The notes: generated by a model not told the origin, from the sequence alone. DNA of 64,000 nucleotides from Hyperoplus lanceolatus (GCA_026929865.2 CM049404.1:2564501-2628500), one strand, 5' to 3'; positions 35,301-47,489 are shown, counted from the stretch's first letter. A program made the numbers and translations.

Positions 35301-35573
35301 GTTTCTTTTAAGGGCTTATAAAAGTTGTATAAGTTCACAGAGGTTTCATGTTGTAAGATTGTTTGTGAAATTGGGATTGTTGTTTCCCGCTTAATAAAGT
35401 TAATGTTTAAAAAAATTTAAAAAATTAAAGGCCACGCACAAAATAGAAAGACACAAGAGAAAAAAAAGCTTCAACCTTCTGTACAGTAAACCAATGGAAT
35501 ATTTGTTTAGGGGAGAATGGCTATTCCATTTCATATAGAAGACAAAAGCATGAGATTGCTTAAAGGTGAAGTA

Positions 35574-36055
35574 AGCGGTTTATTTATGTTAATATAAGTG
35601 TAAAATCGCTCTACTGTATATTCATACAATGATCACTTACATAATGTGCGCGTTTCATAAAGCCGATCTCTCAGTCAGCTGCATTGCATGTAATCGGCAA
35701 ATAAACTTATTGCAGTATCCCAACATTTTTATCCAATAAGAAGAGAGAACGCTACAAACAGACACTCGTCTCACTCATATATAGTATATACTCTCCATGG
35801 TCTCACTGCCGGTGCACGCCAAAGCAACAGATGGGTGAATGTGTACGCTCCTACAATGGCGGAGCAGGTAAAAATCCTTCCCAATGTCTGTTTTGATGGT
35901 TTTTATCACACTTATGGATCTGAGATGAAGCTAGATAACTTGCTGCTTGAAGACCGCAGTGCATTAATGTGGTGACGTAGGGACGGGCAAGGGCACTGCT
36001 AACTGCAGTAACTGACAGGAAGTTAGCTAAAAGAACCATTCCGCTTACAGCACCT
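35574..36055. mobile_element. TTAA-target MITE (AGGTGAAGTAAGCG termini), copy 1
   Basis: TTAA on both sides; ends AGGTGAAGTAAGCGG and, inward from the right, AGGTGCTGTAAGCGG. Other copies at 40473-40929 and 62360-62801, both in the opposite orientation. Confidence 0.85.
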
Positions 36056-36227
36056 TTAATAATCTGTGTTGGATTTAGGGGTTGGGATGTTGTATGTATG
36101 TTCACATCACAGAATAAAGTCTCTATACTATTAAACATCTGAATTAACTGTCAGTTTTCTTTGGAGTTAGTTTGACATATTAGGAAATAATTTTTATTTA
36201 TTTCTGGCCAAGAGTCGCATCAGAACA

Positions 36228-37690
36228 ATGAGTATTTCATTTCATTTCATTTCAAAAATGTTATTTAAGGATAAGCCCCTTGAGATGTATCATCTCGTTT
36301 TCGAAGGGGGTCCTCAAAAAAAGAAAAAAAACATACAATACAAATACAACACACAAAACAAACTATTCAAAACAAACACACACAGTACATACACAGGCAC
36401 TCACAATTCACGCGTTCACATCTCACATCTGGAAAAACACTGGAAATACCCTGGAAATATTATAGAACCCGACAGGGAGTTTATCTGCAAGATTACAATG
36501 ACATCACACACTCGTAAAAATGAATATAGCGATCATTAAATCAATAGACCCAACAACAAAAGAAATATCACCGTCAGTTCGCACTGAGGCCAATAATGAC
36601 AGGTGTCCACCCGTTTTTAAGGGAAAATTGTCAATTAGCGCAACAAACACTCAGAAGGACTTCATAGGCGATTCTTCACTGTTTAATTCACCTGTTGATT
36701 CCAGATCGCTGATGAAGTCCTCTGCCTCACCGGGAGATAGGAATCTCCTTCTTGATCCCTTATAATCCATAGACAGCGTAGCAGGAAAAAGCAATGCATA
36801 TTTTAGACCTGCGGCACGTAGCTTCTTTTTCACAGTGGCAAACAATTTGCGCTTCTGCTGAACAGCCGCGCTGAAGTCTGGATACATGAAGATTCTTCTC
36901 CCGTTGTAGACAAGGTTTTCCCCTAGATTCCGTGCACAATTCATGACCTTTAATTTCTGTTGATAATCTCTGAACTTCACAATTATGGGCCTTGCTCATG
37001 AAGCATTTGGTGCGGAGATGCGATGTGCGCCGTCAATATGGAAAGGCGAAATCCCCTGTAGGCCCAGGATCGAGGGCAGTAGTTTTTGGACAAATGCAAC
37101 AGTGTTATCCACTTCTGCACCTTCCACCACGCCGTAAATCAGTAGATTGGGTTGTCGACTTTTATTCTCGAGATAGTCCACCTTAGATTCCAGCGTATCG
37201 ACTGTCTTTTGCAGCACTGTGATTTTCTTGTCTGCGTCTGCAACATTATCCTCGGCGGCACTGACTCTGGATTGAACTTCCACAATGTGTTCATTCAGGT
37301 TTGCCATCGAGGTTTGTAGTTGTGTCATCTGCTTATCTAAGTTTGTGAGTTCGGACAAAAGTTCATTCTTACTTCCAGTCACTGCCTCCCATAAAGTTTG
37401 TAGGGTGACATTCTCTCCCATTGTTGCAGTAGCCTGGAGAGCGCAGGAACAGTGAGGTGGTGGCACTCGGCAATCAGTGCAGTGCAATCTGCGTGGATAT
37501 TTTTCTATCGCCTTAATTTAGGCTAAGATCATCAGAAATGTTGTTTTTACCTCAATAAAAGGCTTCCATAAAAGTTTAAGAAGATGTCCCGTTAGTTACA
37601 GATCATAATTAGGCTGCATTATAGGCTTGAAACAGTTAGAAGCAGACTGACTCCGCTCTCACTTACGCACGCACGTCTGCCTCAGACGCC
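36228..37690 (-). mobile_element. LINE with L1-type ORF1 joined to an L2-type 3' tail
   Basis: The 3' end (36228-36420) has the tail ATGTTATTTAAGGATAAGCC (+ strand) and ATTTC repeats, the same as the LINE at 38271. Upstream lies an ORF1 relic (36651-37487) and about 200 bp of 5' sequence, but no ORF2. Either the copy lost ORF2 or two insertions lie side by side. Confidence 0.65.
36651..37487 (-). pseudogene. L1-type ORF1 protein relic
   Basis: One frame of about 278 codons with a single internal TGA (36996-36998). N-terminal coiled coil (LLSELTNLDKQMTQLQTSMA, then VDTLESKVDYLENKSRQ), RRM-like NLLIYGVVEGAEVD ... FHIDGAHRI, and a C-terminal domain RPIIVKFRDYQQKLKVM ... VYNGRRIFMYPDFSAAVQQK. 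This order is that of L1 ORF1p (Transposase_22), an RNA-binding trimer that chaperones LINE RNA. Length is close to normal. Confidence 0.85.
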
Positions 37691-38191
37691 AGCATCATGC
37701 TACACATAACATAGTATGCTCTTATGTCTATGTGTCCGTTAACTGTTGAAGCTACTGACAGCTGCCAATTAGCTTAGTTTAGCATCAAGAGTAAGGGGAA
37801 CGCAGCTATTTCCTAATAGCCAAACTCCTCATTAAAATTGTCCTGTTAATCATATATTTAAAAAAAATAAATCTCTATGTCCCTACGACACTTAGCCCCA
37901 CTTTTGTTTGTCACTTTATTTTAAATAGATCAGACTCAGAATGTTCATTTCAAAACTGAGCACATCTGTTATATCTCACACTATATAACAGACTGGCTAC
38001 ACAACTAAACAAAATACAATGATTGTATGAAGTTGCTGCTCATGGTGATGATGGTGTGAAAATACCAACTTTTGTAAAAAAAAATATTATTAAAAAATAT
38101 TGTATGTTATTAACTCACTGACTACTTGCTTGGAATAATAAAAAACTGTTCAACTAATGCTTTCTGTTTTCTGTCCCCTGCATGTCTTTAG
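37691..38191. other. Intron sequence before exon B
   Basis: AT-rich, no repeat end recognised, closing with the exon B acceptor (CTGCATGTCTTTAG). Confidence 0.5.
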
Positions 38192-38262
38192 AAATTGGAA
38201 GGATACCAACAGAGCAAGGAGCAATTCCACCACGCTGCCTCCAAGACAGAAGATAACGTGAG
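38192..38262 (+). CDS. chchd6: Internal exon B of the same CHCH-domain gene
   Basis: 71-bp exon (23 codons plus 2 nt). It is preceded by TTTAG and followed by the donor GTGAGA at 38263. It starts in phase 0, fitting exon A, and leaves AG to be completed by the first base of the 62201 exon (AGG, Arg). The peptide contains EQFHHAASK, close to the EQFHEAASK segment of mammalian CHCHD6 and less like the EQYQKAAEE of CHCHD3. It links the coiled coil to the CHCH domain. The 3' tail of a minus-strand LINE begins about 10 bp past the donor, so little native intron is left on that side. The phase match with both neighbours strongly supports a real exon; the paralogue assignment is less certain. Confidence 0.8.
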
Positions 38263-38270
38263 GTGAGACA

Positions 38271-39915
38271 CTTTTTTCATTTCATTTCAAAAATGTTATT
38301 TAAGGATAAGCCCCTTGAGATGTATCATCTCATTTTCGAGGGGGTCCTCAAAAAAAAAGAAAAAAGCATACAATAAAAATACAATACACAAAACAAACTA
38401 TTCAAAACAAACACACACAGCACACACACAGGCTCTCACAACTCTCCAAAAATAGCAACAATAAAAATAAATAAATAAACAATAACAAAAACAAATAAAT
38501 ATGTGCATTTAAAAACAAGAGCAAGGTGATTTAAGATAAATAAGCAAAGAAATCTTGAAGCGTTGTAAAGAAGTGATTGATCTAAGTGAAAAAGGCAAAT
38601 TATTCCAGTTCGAAGGTGCTTTAAACTTAAATGCTCGTCTCCCAACTTCTTTAAAAATTCTAGGGACAACAAAAAAAGGTTGTTGAATGTGTCTGAGTGA
38701 ATATGATGAAGTAAATGGAACTAGATGCTGCTTGAGATAAACAGGATAATCAAAATGAATGCATTTAAAGACAAAAAGCAACCAATGAAAATGTCTCCTC
38801 AAGTCAGGGTGAAGCCACTTGAGTCGATCATACATAAAACAACGATGTGTTTGATAAGGACACCTCAGAACAAATCTACAAATATAATTAAAAGCTACAT
38901 TTAAAGGCTGTAGATGTGTATCTGCGGTATTCTGATAAATAACATCACCGTAATCAGGAATGGGAAATAATAACTGTTGAACAATATATTTTCTGACTTT
39001 AAGTGTGAAACAATTTATTGACCTATATAATGTTCTAAGCTTGAAATGTACTTGATTTCTAATAAAATCAATATGAGGCCTAAAAGAAAAGTCTGAATCT
39101 ATCCAAAGTCCCAAGTATTTAAATTGTCAACTTTCACAAGAGGAGACCCAACAATAAAGGTAAGGACCAACTCGTTGGGTGAGCGGTTATAGCTAGAGCA
39201 AAACAACATAGATTTCTGCTTGTTTAAAACCAGATTGTTATTAGATAACCATTTCTGTACCAAATTAAATTCGACTTGCAAGCATTCTCATATTTTAGCT
39301 CTATCAGAGTTCGAAGTGTAAATCACAGTATCATCTGCATATAACTGAAGAGACAAGAAGAGCAAACATTTGAAAGATCATTAATAAAAATAGCAAACAG
39401 CAACGGTCCTAAAATGGATCCTTGTGGAACACCCTTTTCAACAACCAAATAATCTGATACATTGTTATGAAAAGAAACACACTGACGACGATTATGAAGA
39501 AGATATGCGTTGAACCAGAATAATGCCTGTTGGCTAAGACCAATACCATATAGCTTATCAAGCAAAAAATAATGGTTAACCCAATCAAAAGCCTTAGTTA
39601 AGTCAATAAATATTGCACCCATCAAATGACCTATATCTAAAGTAGAAAATACATCATTTTAAAATTTGACAAGTAGTGGAAAAATTAGAACGAAATCCAG
39701 ACTGAAAAGTTGATAAAATATTAAACCTATTGATGAATTGTGACAATTGAAAAAAAATAAGCTTCTCAAAAATGTTTAGCTGTAGTACAAATAATAGAGA
39801 TTGGTCTATAGTTGTTAGGCTCCAACGGATCTCCTCCTTTATACAGCGGCGTAATTTTTCCACATTTCCATACAGAAGGGAATTCGCAAATAGAAAGGGA
39901 CAAATTAAATAAGAA
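38271..39915 (-). mobile_element. L2/Rex1-type LINE, family C, beside exon B
   Basis: The 3' tail (ATTTC repeats and TTATCCTTAAATAACATTT on the minus strand) starts about 10 bp after the exon B donor. The reading direction is opposite to the host gene, so the LINE's own polyadenylation signals are antisense to it. It is 5'-truncated near 39915. Confidence 0.85.
38509..39910 (-). pseudogene. L2-type reverse transcriptase relic
   Basis: From its 5' side: GKITPLYKGGDPLEPNNYRP, IFIDLTKAFDWVNHYFLLDK, VEKGVPQGSILGPLLFAIF (RT core), then VLNKQKSMLFCSS and DFSFRPHIDFIRNQ, FPIPDYGDVIYQN, ending RAFKFKAPSNWNNLP and SPCSCF. Several frame changes separate the pieces and the YADD box is damaged (SYMQMIL). 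The endonuclease part is missing. Confidence 0.85.
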
Positions 39916-40472
39916 AATAAGACACGCTCACACACACACACACACACACACACGCACAAACTCATGCAGTTCCACAAGTGAGAAGATATTGTTCCCTAGA
40001 GCATAGGATACACACAAACAGACACACACACACAAACACTAATATACACACACACATGGCCACGCACACAGCGGGGCTAACAAGATAAATAGTGATCTAT
40101 TCTTTTCCTGGTTTTGTAACTAACACATACAACCTCTAGAGCACACCTGGCTAATGTGATATGTGTTTTAATTGGCTTCTTTAATTTGACCAAATTCAAC
40201 TATACCTTATTTGGCCAAACCACACTTCTCACTGTGGACTTGTAATGAGCCAGAGCCAGGGGGACATGGAGCTAATCACTGCCACTTCTGAAACAACCCA
40301 CTGAAATTCACATCCATGTACCAGGCCTTGACTTGCTGCTTGTTACACAGTAACATGGCAGTTCCTATCGTAAGAGTCACCAATCACCTAACTGAAAGAC
40401 TTATTTATTTCTGAAAAACACTCAACACAACATCAACACTTGATTATCTACGTAAGGACATCAGGGGGTCAA
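39916..40472. other. Non-coding stretch with CA-rich runs
   Basis: (CA)n at 39927-39953 and scattered CA up to about 40070. No gene recognised. Confidence 0.5.
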
Positions 40473-40929
40473 AGGTTCAGTAAGCAGAATGGTCAGTTTA
40501 GCTAACTTCCTGTCAGTGACTGCAGTTAGCAGTCCCCTCCCACGTCACCACATTAATGCACTGTGGTCTTCAAGCAGTGAGTTATTTTGCATCATCTCAG
40601 ATCCACCAGTGTGATAAAACATGATAAAAAACATCAAAACAGACATTGGGAAGGATTTTTACCTGCTGCGCCATAGTAGGCGCATACACATTCACCCATC
40701 TGTCGCTCTGCACATGCACCGTCAGTGAGATGGGTGCCGGTTTGTAGCGTTCTCTCTTCTGATTGGTTATCAGTAGTGAGATCCCCGAAAAGTTTATTTG
40801 CAGATTACATGCAGAGCGAGTGACTGAGAGATCGGCTTTATGAAACGTGCACACTATATAAGTGATCACTGTACGAATAAAGAGCGATTTAACACTTATG
40901 TCAACAGAAATAAATCACTTACTTCACCT
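40473..40929. mobile_element. TTAA-target MITE (AGGTTCAGTAAGC), copy 2
   Basis: Right end CTTACTTCACCT|TTAA; the left TTAA is mutated. Same orientation as the copy at 62360. Confidence 0.8.
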
Positions 40930-40944
40930 TTAACTTGTGATCAG

Positions 40945-41165
40945 CTCCGGTGGCGTAGTGGATAGAGCGCGTACCATATTGGCTCCGGCCTTCGTTGCAG
41001 TGGTCACGGGTTCAAATTCGACCCGTGGACCTTTTCTGCAGGTCATCCCCCCTCTCTCTGGGCCTCTCTGAATAGTCCAATCTCCTAACCTATAAGCCTT
41101 CTTTCCTATACCTTAACCGCTAAACGTCATCGGGGTTAAGGAGAGATGAAAGGTGCTTCCTATCG
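40945..41165 (+). mobile_element. tRNA-derived SINE
   Basis: Box A TGGCGTAGTGGA (40951-40962) and box B GGTTCAAATTC (41009-41019) in correct order and spacing. The body is CTCTCTGGGCCTCTCTGAAT. The 3' boundary is uncertain. Confidence 0.7.
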
Positions 41166-41589
41166 AACATAGGAAAAGACAGCACATGTTTCAAATGAAT
41201 TCGACTCCACTTGTCCTAACCGACGTCATTGCGCGACGGCGAGTATTGCTGACATGAGTCACTTGCATGAAACTACACTATAGCCTATTCTCTGAAAATT
41301 GACTACAACAAGCGCTCGTTTGATCCATGCGTTCTTTTCATATTGATTTTAATCAGGTTGTCGCCAACAGAGTGAGAATCACTCCCATATATCCCAATTC
41401 ACAATAAAAAAAAGAGGAATAAAAAGAGGCTACACTTTTGTTGATGCCCCCAGTAACTTCATTAAATGTGAAGTTTGTATTTTATTTTCTTATGGTGTAA
41501 AATTTACACCATAACAAATAATATAATAATAGTTATTTCGTAGCACATAATTTACAGTGTAAATGATGTGCTCAAACAAAGACAGAATC

Positions 41590-41690
41590 TCTCTAAACTA
41601 AACTAACCTTTATTTATACAGGTAAATCCCATTGAGTCCGAAGACTCTTTTGCAAGGGAGACCTGTTCCCATTTACACGTTACCATTCAC
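41590..41690 (-). mobile_element. LINE 3' end
   Basis: Reverse strand CAAAAGAGTCTTCGGACTCA, ATGGGATTTACCTG then TATAAATAAAGGTTAG, an L2-like tail. The rest of 41166-41937 shows no gene. Confidence 0.55.
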
Positions 41691-41937
41691 ACACACATTC
41701 ATACACCGATAGCAGGCTAACTATCGACAAAATGTCACTAAATGTTGGCTACTTGCAACAATTGTAAAGTTTCCATTTCGTCAAATGACACGCGCACAAG
41801 CACGAGCGCAAGCGAGTAGACGGCGATCCTGACAGTTAAACGTTTGAATGTCCGCTGCCTGTCTAGTTCGTCACCAGAATTGCCCATTGGACTTGTACAT
41901 AAAATGTGTGAGAATTAACGTGTTTGTAGGCATATGT

Positions 41938-42610
41938 GTGGGCTAATAAAAGAGGGAGAGAGATAAAAAGTTGAGAGCAGCATAAAGCAAAGCAAAAGGG
42001 TTTCCTTGACCGCTGTCTTTTAAGCCCCACAGTGTTTACTCACGTTCGTCACCTGGATTGTTTCTTTTCCCTCCCGACAGCTGTTATAATGCTGCCACGG
42101 CGGGTGTAGACGAACCCAAAACAACATACAGCGGAACTCAGCGGTCCGGTGATAAGGAAACAATAGTCTACACTTAACGATCTCTGCCCATAGAAAAAGC
42201 ACTGACTTGGATAACTTGATAGAGCGATCGATGTGCAAAAACCATCCGGCACATGTGTCTGATGACGGGCCGTTATATTAATACTAAACAGCGGGCGGGC
42301 TTATAAAAAACGAAGAGAGATAAAAAGGCGAGAGCCTTTTTCTTTTTCCTCCCGTCAGCTGTTCTAATGCACCCTTTATGCACGGTGGTTGAGACGAACC
42401 CAAAACAACACACAGCGGAACACTGCGGTCCGGTGATAAGGAAACAGTAGCCTACACTAAAGTTAAACATAAAACTTTGTCACTACACACTTGAAATAAC
42501 GATCTCTGCCCATGCAAAAAAAAGACTTAGATAACTCGAGGAGCAATCGATGTGCAAATGTGTCTGATGACGGGCCGTTCTAGCCTATTAATAATAAACA
42601 GTGCGCTGCA
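41938..42610. repeat. Two-unit tandem duplication
   Basis: Units about 41938-42298 and 42299-42610 share GAGATAAAAAG, CAGCTGTTNTAATGC, GACGAACCCAAAACAACA, GCGGTCCGGTGATAAGGAAA, ACGATCTCTGCCCAT and TGTCTGATGACGGGCCGTT, with indels between. No gene recognised. Confidence 0.85.
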
Positions 42611-42985
42611 CATTAGAACAGCATGTAAATAAAATATCTCGTATCCTTCCTGAGAGGGCATACATGATATTTGTTCTGCAAACAAATGGTTAATTTTCCA
42701 AGGTTAATAGTTGGTGTTATCTTTACAAAAGACTTCTTTGCATTTTTTATGTAACTTGAATTTAGTTTCAAGTTGAATGCAAATGAGCACAGTTAATATT
42801 CCAAAAGGCACAAGCTCTTCCTTGACTGTTTTCAGTCTGTGTTTTTAGTTTTTAGAGCTTAAAAAGGCAAACTTTTTTTGTTGTTGTCCGGATCAATTAA
42901 TGTGAAAATTGACAATTTCCTAATCCTAAAGTACTCTAGATAATCTTTGCACACACTAGACACACCTCTGATCAGATTTTCTCAC

Positions 42986-43086
42986 ACAATGAGAATCGAT
43001 AAGAGAATCGATAAGGAATCGGATCGATAAGCAGAATCGGAATCGGAATCAGAATCGTTAAATTCTTATCAATTCCCATCCCTAGT
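42986..43086 (-). mobile_element. End fragment of a TAGGGATGGG-type MITE
   Basis: Reverse strand starts CTAGGGATGGGAATTGATAA and is followed by GAATCGGAATC-like repeats. Only one end is visible. Confidence 0.5.
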
Positions 43087-45790
43087 CTCGTCTCGTCTGA
43101 CCTCTGACTCCGATGAGTGTTTGTAACACTACTTATACCATTACAGTTATTGGCGATACCTCGACCCACTATGTAGATTCCACAATGAATTATTTTTTTC
43201 TAAAATAAGAATTTATAGTTTCCGGTTACACTGTAAAACGGAGGGAAGGAAACGCGCACTAGTCTAACTTTTCTTCAGTTTACAAGATAGTGAGCTGTTT
43301 TCAACAATGCCTGCGGCTAAAAAAAACTAGCCTAGCCTTCAAACCAAACCGGAGGACTCTGAAATGAAATATTCTGGCCTGGACGTGAAGAGGACAATCT
43401 GGACTGGAGTGACGTGTCTTCGCTGTGGACAGGTTGTGTGGACCGGGCCTGCAAAAAGCACTCGCGTAGGCTACAGGTAAGACTTTCAACGTATTTGACT
43501 ATATTTCTGTTCACACAGTATGCAATTATAGCTGCTGTCAGGGGGGGCCTTGCTAAACTCTTTCAGAAACAAACTAATGCAGCAGCAACCATTTGTGTGT
43601 TTGTAATGCAACTAAAGAAAAAACTTTTCATCAGACTATCATTTTTAGTGAGTGCTCACAGCTAACGTTTCACTTATAAAAGCCTAACTGTTGTATTGTA
43701 TGGTGACATTTCAGAATCCAATGTCTACACCCTCCATGTCAGCTGTGATAGTGGGGTAAAAAGTTGATCAATGGCTGGATCCCACTCAACTGCAACCAAG
43801 GCAGCTGCAGTGACGCTTCTGAGAGGAAATCTGTCCCCTACATCAAATTCAGGAGCATCCCATCTACGGCTAATACTCTGTCCTCCTCACACCTCAACCT
43901 GTGCCCTATCAGCCACCAGTCACTCATTTCAGGCTAAATTGTAAATATTTTTTGTTTATACATCTTTTGTATCTTATATTTATCATGATCGTATATTGGA
44001 CATTTTATTTTTAAGAATTGTTTCATTGTGTGTTACCTGGTGTCTATAGCATTGAGCATGATCCCACAATATTTCCCTTTGTAAACAATAAAATATCTTA
44101 TGTTGTTGTTACCTTACCTTGGACTCCTGTCTACACCCATGTTCACAGATTACTGTATGTCATATTGTTTTTAAAATACAATTTATGAGGTAAATGTTAT
44201 AAATTCACAAGGATGCAAGGTAGGTTCATCATACTGAAGCACAGGAAAAACAGATACACAGAAAAATAACTAAGCTATCAGTTTTCCTACCAAAACTAGC
44301 CAGAATATATTTCAATTAGTACTTCAGGTCACATTTCTATATGGATAGCATAACAAATATTTGTTTATTTATTAAATACAGTAGCTGAGCATCTGAAGTT
44401 TGTCCTCAACCTTTTTCCCCAGTAGAAATGAGTATTTCTCTAATAGTACTCCAGTTGAACAGCACTCTGGTTAGTAGACATACCACATCAACCAACTTGA
44501 GTTCAAAGTTTTAATCGCAAAAATATGAACAACTATTTATAAAATTAAAATGTGTAGTGTGTTGGCTCAGGTCATTCTGGTCACAGCTGCTCAATCTTGT
44601 TTCTTAAAAGCCACGGTCCTGGGTCTCTCTCTTTGCAGGATTCACGCCAGGAAACTGCATGAATCGGCGATATTGTCTATAAAACATTGAGCAAAACATT
44701 AGTAAGACAAGCTCATTTTAGCCTGCAGTAGCTCGCATACATGAAAAAGAAGTCAGGTTGGCTTTGCTGCCCATGTTACCAACCACAGGAAAATGTAGTG
44801 CCAATAAGACATTTTAGAACATGATTCAAAACTTTAATAATAAGATATAACACTTGTGCCGTGTTTACGGCCGGGTCACATCCTACGTATGTGCAGTATA
44901 TCTAGCTCACATTTTTTCCCCCACACTCACTGCTGCAGTGCTGCTTTTACCAGCCTGTTACATGAGTTTTTCTTTGATAATTCCCATTAATAAAGCGCTG
45001 TGTGGCTGCTCTGATCTGCTAACACAAGCGCCAGGGAAAAAAAGAAAGGCAGGTGCAAACACAAGATGAGTGGCGGAGAATGAGTAAAAATAAAAACTTA
45101 CTGTGTTGTGGTTGACGTCCGTCTCTCCCCGCGGCCTGTGGCTGGTGCCTCCAGTTCACCGTCTCAATACTGAAATATGTCTCCAGGGTCCCTCTGTCCA
45201 TAATGTGGAGCAAAGCTACGGTGAAGTTTCTAACAGTGAACGCCGTGAATCCACCAGGCACAGCGGCTGGAGCAGCTGCTAGTGTAGCTACAGCTAGCGT
45301 CTCCTCTTCCTCCTTACGACTATCACCTCTCTTCCTTGCTGTAATCCGGTTTATACAGATAGACACGATTGTCCGTTCACTGCAGTTAACATTAAAAATC
45401 CCCTTCAGGCGTTACAAATGGAAAATGTCCTTGTACCATCATGGTCGGAGTTTCTCGGGACTCGGCTTCTCTCTAAGCGGGGGAGAAACATGGCGGACGT
45501 TGTGTTTATATCTCGTCCGTGAGCTCCCGCCCCCCTCATTCCTTATTGGTGGGCATAAAAATGTGCGGAAGAAGTGGCCTGTAGTCCTCGGCGCGTCTAG
45601 CCTTTTGGGCAGTGTGACGTGTTTCACGTCACACTGCCCAAAATATGTAAAATGTGGGGTGTGGATTATCAGGACCGCTGGACCAAGGGAAGACTGAGTC
45701 AAGACAAACCTCTTTCATTATATTATAATAGTGATTTTATAATGATAGAACGCCGGTTCTGTATGGGTGAAGTATTCCTTTAAGCTATTT
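43087..45790. other. Unclassified GC-mixed region with exon-like patches
   Basis: Plus strand: an open patch with DLDWSDVSS-like acidic/Trp content in one frame (about 43390-43480), ending GGCTACAG|GTAAGAC, and an acceptor-like CATTTCAG at about 43715. Minus strand: open frame 45366 to about 45106 (HIMDRGTLETYFSIETVNW) followed by the donor-like GTAAGT. It ends CCTTTAAG at 45775-45782, like a TTAA element. This may be a degraded multi-exon transposon; family not identified. Confidence 0.3.
45603..45643. repeat. Perfect 19-bp hairpin with CRE-like arms
   Basis: Arms 45603-45621 and 45625-45643 are exact inverted complements (TTTTGGGCAGTGTGACGTG) around a 3-nt loop TTT. Confidence 0.95.
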
Positions 45791-46664
45791 TGTGAATCGA
45801 AACCAAACTCAAGCTAATATGCAACATTTTTAATAAATTGCGTAGCTCGCGATAGAGGCGTAGAAATTCTGCATGTTTACATAGGAAACCATTGGTTTAG
45901 GCCCGTAGAGGCGTTTCAGGCGATACCTACGCGTGTAGCGGCTCATCGCGTGAAGTTGAAAATATTGAACTTTTAACACTCCTTTACGTGACGCTTAGCC
46001 GCGATCGCCAATCAGCTTGCAGAATGACCCGACGTCGCGGACCTTGGCACGGTCGGAGGACAGTGTACACAGTGGCTGAGAAACACAGAGGAGAAAAATG
46101 TCTTTTTGTGAATATGCAATTCTGTTTTAATGCTCGGCTATTTGTGCTGTTCAGTTGCTGTTTATTGGCCGAAAACAGCGAGAGAGGGACGTAGTAGTAA
46201 CAGACGCAGACATACTCCAGAGGTAGACGCAGGTTCTTTGGCCCGGTCCTAACGCTACAATGCCAACATGCTTTAACATGCTGAAAATCAGATGAATTTA
46301 CCTCGGGGGAATAATGTACAGTAATACAGTTAATCCTCAGTTTGTTGGGTGTGTGTGTGTGTGTGAGTGTGTGTGTGTGTGTGCATATTGTAAATCCCTC
46401 AGTGTTTAATCAGAGAAGGTACAATGATCTAAGTATTCTGTATGGCGCTACATTTACGGTCAATTATATACTGCTTCAACAGGTTTAGAGTGAATTAGGT
46501 TCACATTCATGCTTTAATCTAGTCCAACTCAAACCTGCGGGGGATTCAGTAGTGTCACTTAATTGAGTAGATTAAGGTGTGAGGATAATAGTGTATGTGT
46601 GTATGTTTTTGGAAATAAACAAGCTAGATGGGGTGTTTCTGATGTAGACCTGTTTACTTTAGTG
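45791..46664. other. Non-coding stretch
   Basis: Contains (TG)n at about 46346-46383. No recognisable gene. Confidence 0.5.
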
Positions 46665-47489
46665 CAGTGGTTGGGGTTATGGCAGGGGGGGGCGGATGCA
46701 TATGTGGGGGAAAAAATAAATTAAAAAAAACTTTTATTTATTTATTTTTTGAGTTTGTGTTTTTTATATTAAGATCACGGCATAGCTGGACAAGAGTTAG
46801 TCTGCTTCGTTCCTCTTACTGCATTTACATTTATTCATTATATTACAGAGAAATAGGTCTCGTTAAAGAAAAAGAGCACCAAGTCCAACCCAGAGGACCC
46901 TGCATAAATTATTTTTTTTATTAATATTTTTATGGAAAATCCATGTGTCTTTCTTCAATAGCTTCGAATTCATCAGACCCAGTGTCTCCAAATTATTTGT
47001 TCACACAAAATTCCTCATATTTAGCCTCTTAATTTTCCTCTCAAAGTGCACCAGATTCATGCATTTCACTTTAAAAAGCTAAAAAGAAATCTCCCGGGGA
47101 GGCATACCCCCTAGTACGGTCTGGTTCTCCACTGGCTACTATTTTCACACAGCAGGACATTGGAGGCACTAGCGAAAAAACACTGGGTGTGTGAAGGACA
47201 CACTCTGTCTGCCTATCTTTCTCACTCCGCTGCACAGTCAGTCACTACTATCCATGCTTAAAGGAAGCATGATTAAACTACTGGATTAAGATGCTAAAAT
47301 GTATTAAAAAATGTGTTCAAAAACGCACAAAAATGTTTAGAATGTTTCAAAAATATGGTTAAACTTGTAAAATAATTAAAATATCTTTCAAAACACACAG
47401 GGATTTAGAAAAAAAATGTTGGGGGGCAGGCTCCGCTGAAATTTGTTCTCTGAGGGGGGGCTCACTCTCTCACACTTTGAAAAACCCTG
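46665..47489. mobile_element. Short hAT element (CAGTGGTT...AAACCCTG)
   Basis: Exact 8-bp duplication CTTTAGTG (46657-46664, 47490-47497). Ends CAGTGGTTGGGGTT and AAAAACCCTG, typical hAT termini. No transposase. Confidence 0.88.

Noticed and set aside
45203-45697. 164-residue plus-strand open frame
   Set aside because: It runs across the perfect hairpin and has no recognisable domain. The minus-strand frame there has the better donor site, and neither is convincing.
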